Shown piece by piece: positions 22,325 through 28,551 of a stretch of DNA of 28,551 bases. The stretch's first letter is position 1. Each line of letters opens with the position of its first letter. The notes beneath the pieces are model-generated. The model worked only from the letters and a program-made list of their open reading frames with translations, ran no database searches and was not told where the DNA came from. A program made the position numbers and the translations under genes. The DNA comes from an uncultured Arthrobacter sp. (GTDB lineage: Bacteria; Actinomycetota; Actinomycetes; Actinomycetales; Micrococcaceae): positions 1-28,551 of the forward strand of contig CALMVY010000209.1 of the NCBI GenBank assembly GCA_937873245.1, in the 5' to 3' direction.

Positions 22325-23119
22325 GTGGTTTCCGGACTCGAATCGATCGAGCTCAGTACCCTCATCCTGATCGTGGTCGCGGGCTTCGCCGCGGGCTGGG
22401 TCGATGCCGTCGTCGGGGGCGGGGGACTGATCCAGCTCCCGGCGATGCTGCTGGTGCCGGGCATCAGCCCGGTGCAGGCGCTGGCGACCAACAAGATGGG
22501 GTCGATTTTCGGCACCACCACCAGCGCCGTCACGTACTACGGCCGGGTGCGGCCGGATTTGCGCACGGCGCTGCCCATGGCGGTGATCGCCATGGCCGGC
22601 AGCTTCGGCGGGGCGGTGCTCGCGGCGAACCTTCCGGCGAGCGTGTTCAAGCCCATCATCTTGGTGGCGCTCGTCGCCGTCGCGCTGTTCACGGCCTTCC
22701 GCCCCAGCGTGGGGGAACTGACCAGGCTGCGGCACAACGGCCACCGGCACTACGTGCTGGCGTGCCTGATCGGCGGCGTGATCGGCTTCTATGACGGACT
22801 GATCGGCCCCGGAACCGGATCCTTCCTGATCATCGCGCTCGTCTCGGCCATGGGCTACGCCTTCCTCGAAGCAAGCGCCAAGGCCAAGATCGTGAACATG
22901 GCCACCAACGCCGGCGCCCTGCTGTTCTTCGTCCCGCACGGCGCCGTGCTGTGGGGCCTCGGGCTGGTCCTTGGCGTCTCCAACATGGCCGGCGGCTACC
23001 TCGGCGCCCGGACAGCCGTCAAACAGGGGAACAAGTTCATCCGCATCGTGTTCCTGGCCGTGGTCGGGGCGCTCATCGTCAAGCTCGGCTCGGACATCTG
23101 GCAGGACAGCTTCGCCTAG
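22325..23119 (+). CDS. TSUP family (TauE/SafE) membrane permease
   Basis: A 264-residue integral membrane protein with about seven to eight helices. The family segment GFAAGWVDAVVGGGGLIQLPAML begins the protein, and its second-half counterpart GGVIGFYDGLIGPGTGSFLIIAL reflects the internal repeat of TSUP carriers. ATNKMGSIFGTTTSAVTYY is also typical. Members export or import sulfite, sulfoacetate and other organosulfur or C2 anions; the substrate here is unknown. The GTG start is 18 bases after proS, so it may be read through from it. Confidence 0.92.
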   Translation: MVSGLESIELSTLILIVVAGFAAGWVDAVVGGGGLIQLPAMLLVPGISPVQALATNKMGSIFGTTTSAVTYYGRVRPDLRTALPMAVIAMAGSFGGAVLAANLPASVFKPIILVALVAVALFTAFRPSVGELTRLRHNGHRHYVLACLIGGVIGFYDGLIGPGTGSFLIIALVSAMGYAFLEASAKAKIVNMATNAGALLFFVPHGAVLWGLGLVLGVSNMAGGYLGARTAVKQGNKFIRIVFLAVVGALIVKLGSDIWQDSFA

Positions 23120-23162
23120 CAGCCCCTCACCGTGGGGGCTCCCCGTTCCGGCGCCCCGGGCG

Positions 23163-23168
23163 TAGCAT
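23163..23168 (+). promoter_or_regulatory. Probable -10 element for leaderless start of the PLP-enzyme gene
   Basis: TAGCAT ends six bases before ATG 23175, and no ribosome site is present between. The pattern matches that before the YciI-like gene at 17765. Confidence 0.45.
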
Positions 23169-23174
23169 GCAGCT

Positions 23175-24593
<1,419 letters not shown>

Positions 24594-24627
24594 CCGCCCG
24601 GGAGGCCCGGACACTGTTCCTGCCGGC

Positions 24628-25614
24628 TCACGCGGGTGGGGCAAGGCGGACGGCCGTCACCTTGTATTCAGGGCAGCCCGTGGCCTCATCTGACAGGGAA
24701 GAGGTGAGGCTGTTGACCGTGGCGCCCGGGAAGTGGAATCCGGCAAACACCTGCCCGGGCTCCACCTCGTCGGTGATCCTGACCCGCAGGACCGCCACCC
24801 CGTGCCGGCTGTCCAGCTGGACATAATCCCCGTCGCTGAGGCCCAGCGCTGACGCGTCGCCGGGTTCGACGTCTACCGTCTCTTCGGCGAGCAGGTGCAG
24901 GTTGTCGGTGCGCCGGGTCATGCTGCCGGAGTTGTAATGCTCACCCCGGCGACCGGTGATCAGCAGGAACGGGAACTCCGCATCGCATTGCTCCCCCGGA
25001 GGCAGGTAGGGCCTCGCTGCCAGATGCGCCAGGCCGTCGGGAGTGGCAAAGCGGTCCTCGTACAGCCGTGGGGTTCCGGGGGATCCAGCAGACACGCACG
25101 GCCAGTGCAGCGGACCGTCCCGGTCCAGGCGGGGGTGCGAGATTCCGCCGAACAGCGGCGCGACCGTGGCGCATTCCGCCAGGGCTTCGGCCGGTGTCGA
25201 GCATCCAAGATCCGCTCCCATGCGGGCCGCGACGTCGACCAGGACAGCAAAGTCGGTACGGACCCCGCCCGGGGGAGCCACGGCAGGGCGGACCCGCTGG
25301 AAGCGCCGGTCGAAGTTGACGAACGTGCCGTCCTTCTCGAGCCAGGCGGCCACCGGGAAGACGACGTCGGCGGCCGCAGCCGTGGGGGAGAGGAACAGAT
25401 CGTTGCAGATCACCAGCGGGCAGGCCGCCAGCGCGGCCCGCACCGCAGCGCTGTTGGGGTCGGTGGTGAGCACATCCTCGCCGATCACCCACAGGGCCTG
25501 CAATGACCCGCCCCGGGCGGCCTCGAACATCTGCGGGATGCGCAGCCCGGGGCGCGCGGGCACGACCTGGCCCCACACCCGCTCGACCCGGTGCCGGGCG
25601 TCGGCATCGGCCAC
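24628..25614 (-). CDS. C-terminal fragment of a molybdopterin oxidoreductase (formate dehydrogenase / nitrate reductase type)
   Basis: About 330 residues of the C-terminal half of a large molybdopterin oxidoreductase. NDLFLSPTAAAADVVFPVAAWLEKDGTF is the cofactor-domain motif, and the last ~110 residues form the dinucleotide-binding domain (LLITGRRGEHYNSGSMTRR, ALGLSDGDYVQLDSRHG, EVEPGQVFAGFHFP). The family is normally 650-950 residues with an N-terminal iron-sulfur domain and cofactor domains, all missing here. The GTG at 25614 is only the first possible start, not a real one. Recognisable sequence (GRRWVADADAR) continues to about 25626, where it stops abruptly at the junction. The fragment cannot be functional as shown. 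The intact gene presumably belongs to the organism to the left. Confidence 0.85.
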   Translation of the reverse strand: MADADARHRVERVWGQVVPARPGLRIPQMFEAARGGSLQALWVIGEDVLTTDPNSAAVRAALAACPLVICNDLFLSPTAAAADVVFPVAAWLEKDGTFVNFDRRFQRVRPAVAPPGGVRTDFAVLVDVAARMGADLGCSTPAEALAECATVAPLFGGISHPRLDRDGPLHWPCVSAGSPGTPRLYEDRFATPDGLAHLAARPYLPPGEQCDAEFPFLLITGRRGEHYNSGSMTRRTDNLHLLAEETVDVEPGDASALGLSDGDYVQLDSRHGVAVLRVRITDEVEPGQVFAGFHFPGATVNSLTSSLSDEATGCPEYKVTAVRLAPPA

Positions 25615-25630
25615 CCATCTCCTCCCAAGG
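25615..25630. other. Probable breakpoint: assembly chimera or recombination junction
   Basis: Two unrelated genes of opposite orientation are both cut here. The minus-strand oxidoreductase loses its N-terminal part, and the plus-strand frame at 25618-25698 keeps only its last codons. No transposase, inverted repeat or target duplication is visible at the site. Confidence 0.7.
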
Positions 25631-25698
25631 AGAAGCGGAAGTCCTCGCCCCGCATCCCCCTCGAGGAGCTCGTCGACTGGGGCCGCTGGGAGGCCTAA
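25618..25698 (+). pseudogene. C-terminal remnant of an unidentified plus-strand gene
   Basis: The frame ending at TAA 25696-25698 reads SPPKEKRKSSPRIPLEEL then VDWGRWEA. It has balanced composition and natural-looking charge pattern, unlike the shadow frames nearby. Its stop overlaps the stop of the minus-strand oxidoreductase gene (25695-25697), which is typical of tightly packed convergent genes. Everything upstream of about 25618 belongs to a different gene, so the rest of this protein is missing. I cannot identify the family from this tail. Confidence 0.5.
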
Positions 25699-26714
25699 AG
25701 GCTGGCTCCGCCCTGCGCCGGCCAGGCGCCGGCCAGCAGCTCCAAGCTCCGCACTCTCACGTCGAGCCCGTGAGCCACGGTCGTCACCATGAGCTCATCG
25801 GCGCCGGTGGTGGACAGGAGCCGATCGAGCTTCGGCAAGGCGGTGGCGAGCGAGCCGGTGACGCGGTTGGTCGGCACGTTCCGGGCCATGAACATGTCGC
25901 GCTCGCCGGCGGCGGCCTCCGGCGACAGCAGGGGCCCGAACCGCCCCGACCGGATCCGGTACGCCATGAGCCGCCCCGGCCCGGCCTGGAAGTCGGCCTC
26001 CTCATCGGTGTCCGCCACCAGCACGTTGGCCGTGACGATGACGTACGGCGTGTCCAGCGCCGGCGAGGCCCGGAAACCCTCGCGATACAACTCAAGTGCC
26101 TCCAGCGCGCCGCCCTGGTCGAAGTGGTGGGCGAACACGAACGGCAACCCGAGCCGAGCTGCCAGCTGCGCACTGAACCCGCTCGAGCCGAGCAGGAGTA
26201 TCTGGGGCGTGGACGTCGCCGCCGGCGTGGCTGCGAACCGCTCCCACAGCCCGCCCTCGCCCCGCACGTCGCCGAGCAGCCCCATGAGGTCGACGACATC
26301 GCGAGGGAAGTCCTCGGCACCCAGGAGATCGATCGACCGCCGGAGCGCCAGCGCGGTGTCCTGACTTGTCCCAGGCGCCCGACCCAATCCGAGGTCGATC
26401 CGCCCCGGATGCAGCGCCTCCAGGGCGGCCACGTGCTCCGCCACCACCAGCGGGGCGTGGTTCGGCAGCATGATCCCACCGGAGCCGATGCGGATGGTGC
26501 TCGTGCGGGCCGCCAGGTGCGCCATGAGCACCGGCGGCGTCGTGCTGGCGACCAGCGGCATGTTGTGGTGCTCGGCCACCCAGAACCGGTGGTAACCCAG
26601 CTCGTCCGCCCGCTGCGCCAGCGCCGTGGTGGCCGCCAACGCCTCGGCCGAGGTCCCGCCCTCGTTGACCACCGCCAGGTCGAGCACGGAGAGCGGCGGG
26701 CGGGTGGCCTCCAT
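25695..26714 (-). CDS. Luciferase-like (LLM class, MsnO8-type) flavin-dependent oxidoreductase
   Basis: A 339-residue TIM-barrel flavoprotein of the bacterial luciferase superfamily. The N-terminus LSVLDLAVVNEGGTSAEAL, YHRFWVAEHHNMP, IRIGSGGIMLPNHAPL and RIDLGLGRAPGT are hallmarks of the group annotated as MsnO8 family LLM oxidoreductases. These usually use FMN, less often F420. I start at ATG 26714, where homology begins; the frame is open further but adds unlikely Arg/Gly-rich sequence. It lies 31 bases after the HNH gene on the same strand. The substrate is unknown. The gene is right of the breakpoint and may come from another organism. Confidence 0.93.
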   Translation of the reverse strand: MEATRPPLSVLDLAVVNEGGTSAEALAATTALAQRADELGYHRFWVAEHHNMPLVASTTPPVLMAHLAARTSTIRIGSGGIMLPNHAPLVVAEHVAALEALHPGRIDLGLGRAPGTSQDTALALRRSIDLLGAEDFPRDVVDLMGLLGDVRGEGGLWERFAATPAATSTPQILLLGSSGFSAQLAARLGLPFVFAHHFDQGGALEALELYREGFRASPALDTPYVIVTANVLVADTDEEADFQAGPGRLMAYRIRSGRFGPLLSPEAAAGERDMFMARNVPTNRVTGSLATALPKLDRLLSTTGADELMVTTVAHGLDVRVRSLELLAGAWPAQGGASL

Positions 26715-26745
26715 CCGACGAGTGTCGCATCCAGGGCACGCTCCA

Positions 26746-27939
26746 TCACGCCGCCCTCGCCGCCCGCCGGGGATGCCGGGGGTCATCGGGAGCCACGAAG
26801 GCCCGTTTCCCCCGCCCGTCGACCAGGGCCCAGTTGTCGATGGTCTTGAGGTCGTGGTGATGGGAACAGAGCCGGTCCAGGAGCTCGAGGATGGTGGTGT
26901 GGCTGGCGGCCCAGTCGACGCGGTGGTCGTTCTCCAACCAGGCCACCGACGAGCAGCCCTCGACCGCGCAGGTGGGATAGAGCCACTCCAGGGCGGTCTG
27001 CTGGGTTGCGTTGGCCCGCCGGCCCAGATGGGCCACCCCCACCACCTTTTGGCCTTTGGTCACCACCGCGGCCAGGAAGGGATCACCGGTGTCGATCAGG
27101 TCCCGCACCGCCGATGCGGCGATGGGCCCGAACCCGGCCACCTCGCACACTTCGCCGGGGCCGACCTGGCCCCGCAGCAGCGCCGGCAGGTCCACCCGCA
27201 CGATGATCTTGGCCCGTGAGCCGCCCCTGGCGCCGGCGCCGGCCCCGGTGACCAGCTCCACCAGGGCATCGGCGGCATAGGCCTCGGTGGGCTCGTGGCG
27301 GCCCTGGGCCCGAGCGGCGCGGAACAGCCGGTCCCGCACCGCGTCGATGGCGGCCATGACCAGCGCGCCCACCTCGGGGTTGGTCCGCATGCGCAGGTTC
27401 CAGGCCCCGTCGGAACCGGTCCAGGCCCGCAGGAACCGCTCGGCGTGGATGGCCTTGCGCCGGGCCTCGGCGTCGGGGCGGGCGCAAGCCTTGGTCCGCC
27501 CACAGTGCTCCCGCAGCTCGGCCAACGACGACGACAACGCCTTCTCCACCAGCGCGGCCTCGGCCGAAGGGTCGACCGCAGCGGCATCGGCCACCGCCGC
27601 CACCTGGGACGAAGACAGCTCCCCGGCCCGAGCAGCAGCGGCCAGCGCCGGCATCCTCTCCAGCCGCCTGGCCGTGTCCAGCACCTCGCCGGCCGCCCGC
27701 ACCGACGTACCCGTGGTCCGGGCCAGGTGCGAAGCAGCCGAGCGGGCACCGGCCGCCTTCCAGACATCGCCGGCGGCAGATCGAGCCGCCGCCAGCCCCT
27801 TCACCGTGGCGGCCAGGTTCTCGATCACCGCCGCATGGGCCACCACCGCGGCAGCTTCCTCACACGACAGCAGCGGAGCGTCGAAGCCGGCCGCGTAGCG
27901 ACCCATCGCCTCCCGCACCTGCCCGAGCTGTTCACACAT
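26746..27939 (-). CDS. DUF222 domain-containing HNH endonuclease-like protein
   Basis: A 397-residue protein of the DUF222-HNH family that is multi-copy in many actinobacterial genomes. The N-terminal ~300 residues form the helical DUF222 region, including the GELSSSQVAAVADAAAVDP segment. The C-terminal HNH nuclease motif is complete: CAVEGCSS, then LENDHRVDWA, then LCSHHHDLKT, with the two CxxC/H zinc-site pairs in place. ATG 27939 is chosen because GGAGA lies six to seven bases upstream. The family's role is unsettled; it is spread widely and is not proof of a mobile element by itself. Confidence 0.93.
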   Translation of the reverse strand: MCEQLGQVREAMGRYAAGFDAPLLSCEEAAAVVAHAAVIENLAATVKGLAAARSAAGDVWKAAGARSAASHLARTTGTSVRAAGEVLDTARRLERMPALAAAARAGELSSSQVAAVADAAAVDPSAEAALVEKALSSSLAELREHCGRTKACARPDAEARRKAIHAERFLRAWTGSDGAWNLRMRTNPEVGALVMAAIDAVRDRLFRAARAQGRHEPTEAYAADALVELVTGAGAGARGGSRAKIIVRVDLPALLRGQVGPGEVCEVAGFGPIAASAVRDLIDTGDPFLAAVVTKGQKVVGVAHLGRRANATQQTALEWLYPTCAVEGCSSVAWLENDHRVDWAASHTTILELLDRLCSHHHDLKTIDNWALVDGRGKRAFVAPDDPRHPRRAARAA

Positions 27940-28041
27940 CGGCCGTCTCCAGGTCGGAGGGCCTGACATGGGAGGGAGCCGATCCCTCGAAGCGAACTGG
28001 TGTTCGTAGACTAACACTGCATCTGCACCAGCACAAGACAC

Positions 28042-28359
28042 TTGCGCCATGGTGGAGGAGAGAGTTACGGCTGGCTGTTCTTGGCCGTGTTCGGGCCGCT
28101 CGCGCTGGCGTCGTTCCTGTTCTGCGGCGAGAACTCGTCACTACGCAACTGGCGACCACCGGCGAGTGATGACCTCAACCTCGACCGTGAAGGTCAGCGG
28201 CGGTTCGCCAGATTCCTGCGTTCCAAGGACACCGTGCCCGATCCCAGCATCGCGCCCGCCGTTGCCGCGTTGGTCCTGTGGATCACCACAGGGGTCCTCG
28301 CCGCGGTCGCCTTCGGTGGTCCCGCGACGTGGCGCCGCGCCTCATCATCTTCGACCTGA
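28042..28359 (+). CDS. Small hypothetical membrane protein, probably frameshifted at its 3' end
   Basis: A frame of about 105 codons with two hydrophobic helices (YGWLFLAVFGPLALASFLF and PAVAALVLWITTGVLAAVAF) separated by a charged loop containing RRFARFLRSKD. The only early start is TTG 28042; GTG 28087 is an alternative, and neither is well supported. After GGPAT the frame degenerates to Arg/Ser and stops at 28359. The neighbouring frame from 28326 instead continues with natural sequence (APRLIIFDLMLLAIAVRRAA) to a stop at 28422-28424. One missing base near 28320-28330 would join them into a three-helix protein. I recognise no family. Confidence 0.45.
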   Translation: MRHGGGESYGWLFLAVFGPLALASFLFCGENSSLRNWRPPASDDLNLDREGQRRFARFLRSKDTVPDPSIAPAVAALVLWITTGVLAAVAFGGPATWRRASSSST

Positions 28360-28450
28360 TGCTCCTGGCGATCGCTGTCCGTCGGGCGGCGAAGAGACGG
28401 GCCCAATCCGTGCGTCATCTCTGAAAACCGTTGGAGTAGCGTCGAACACG

Positions 28451-28551
28451 ATGGCGGTCGACATGTTCCTGAAGATTGACGGCATCGACGGCGAAAGCGG
28501 CGACGCCAAGCACAAGGGCGAGATCGAGGTCGAGAGCTTCTCCTGGGGCGC
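28451..28551 (+). CDS. Hcp-family (type VI tube-like) protein, N-terminal fragment
   Basis: The first ~33 codons of a protein that runs off the window. MAVDMFLKIDGIDGESGDAK followed by HKGEIEVESFSWG matches the start of Hcp1-family proteins: a first strand, the I-x-GES turn and the KHKGEI-x-V-x-S-x-SWG strand. In proteobacteria Hcp forms the hexameric tube of type VI secretion. Many actinobacteria and related phyla encode isolated Hcp-like proteins without a type VI cluster. GGAG lies about 16 bases upstream, rather far. Nothing else of a secretion system is in view. Confidence 0.8.
   Translation, partial: MAVDMFLKIDGIDGESGDAKHKGEIEVESFSWG

Noticed and set aside
20444..22939. 831-codon minus-strand open frame opposite proS and the permease gene
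   Set aside because: Composition is Gly/Val/Asp/His-rich as expected for the complement of GC-rich genes, and both plus-strand genes are well supported.
26746..27939. HNH protein as a homing endonuclease or transposable element
   Set aside because: DUF222-HNH proteins are ordinary multi-copy actinobacterial genes, and no intron, intein or terminal repeat surrounds it.

Overview
The window is high-GC actinobacterial DNA. From about base 1 to 25,615 it looks like an Arthrobacter/Pseudarthrobacter-type member of the Micrococcales. The evidence is strong GC bias at third codon positions, GTG starts, leaderless-type starts, and the dxr / rip1-type protease / ispG / GNAT / proS gene order. Genus is my inference from protein style; no database was searched.

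Bases 2-5592 hold a same-strand acyl-CoA operon: biotin-containing carboxylase alpha subunit (5' end outside the window), acyl-CoA dehydrogenase, both subunits of a 3-oxoacid CoA-transferase, a MaoC-type hydratase and a CitE-like CoA-ester lyase. Together they can take isovaleryl-CoA (leucine) to acetyl-CoA and acetoacetate and then activate acetoacetate. The gene set matches, from memory, the Mycobacterium tuberculosis Rv2498c-Rv2504c cluster. Bases 5593-6201 are a repeat-rich convergent intergenic region. Bases 6202-11781 hold a CitA/CitB-like two-component system divergent from a tctCBA tripartite tricarboxylate transporter operon. A perfect hairpin closes tctA, and it shares sequence with the repeats at 5681-6053.

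Bases 11857-13362 (minus strand) encode a lipase-maturation-factor-like membrane protein, divergent from dxr. The conserved block dxr, site-2 protease, ispG, DUF4081-type GNAT and proS runs from 13579 to 22306. It is interrupted between protease and ispG by an AT-rich promoter region, a SatD-like regulator, a small membrane protein and a YciI-like protein. A 369-base gene-free leader rich in hairpins precedes proS. A TSUP permease and a PLP-dependent decarboxylase-type enzyme follow.

At about 25,615-25,630 the sequence changes character. A molybdopterin oxidoreductase (minus) has lost its N-terminal half, and it abuts the last ~27 codons of an unrelated plus-strand gene. Beyond are an MsnO8-type luciferase-like oxidoreductase, a DUF222/HNH protein, a probably frameshifted small membrane protein and the start of an Hcp-family protein. 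This looks like an assembly chimera or a recombination junction, so the last 2.9 kb should not be assumed to share the host of the rest.

I do not see a convincing new defence or biosynthetic system. The most unusual signals are the intergenic hairpin-repeat family (5681-6053 and 11802-11854), the 29-base tandem repeat at 6061-6210, the structured leader before proS and the junction.
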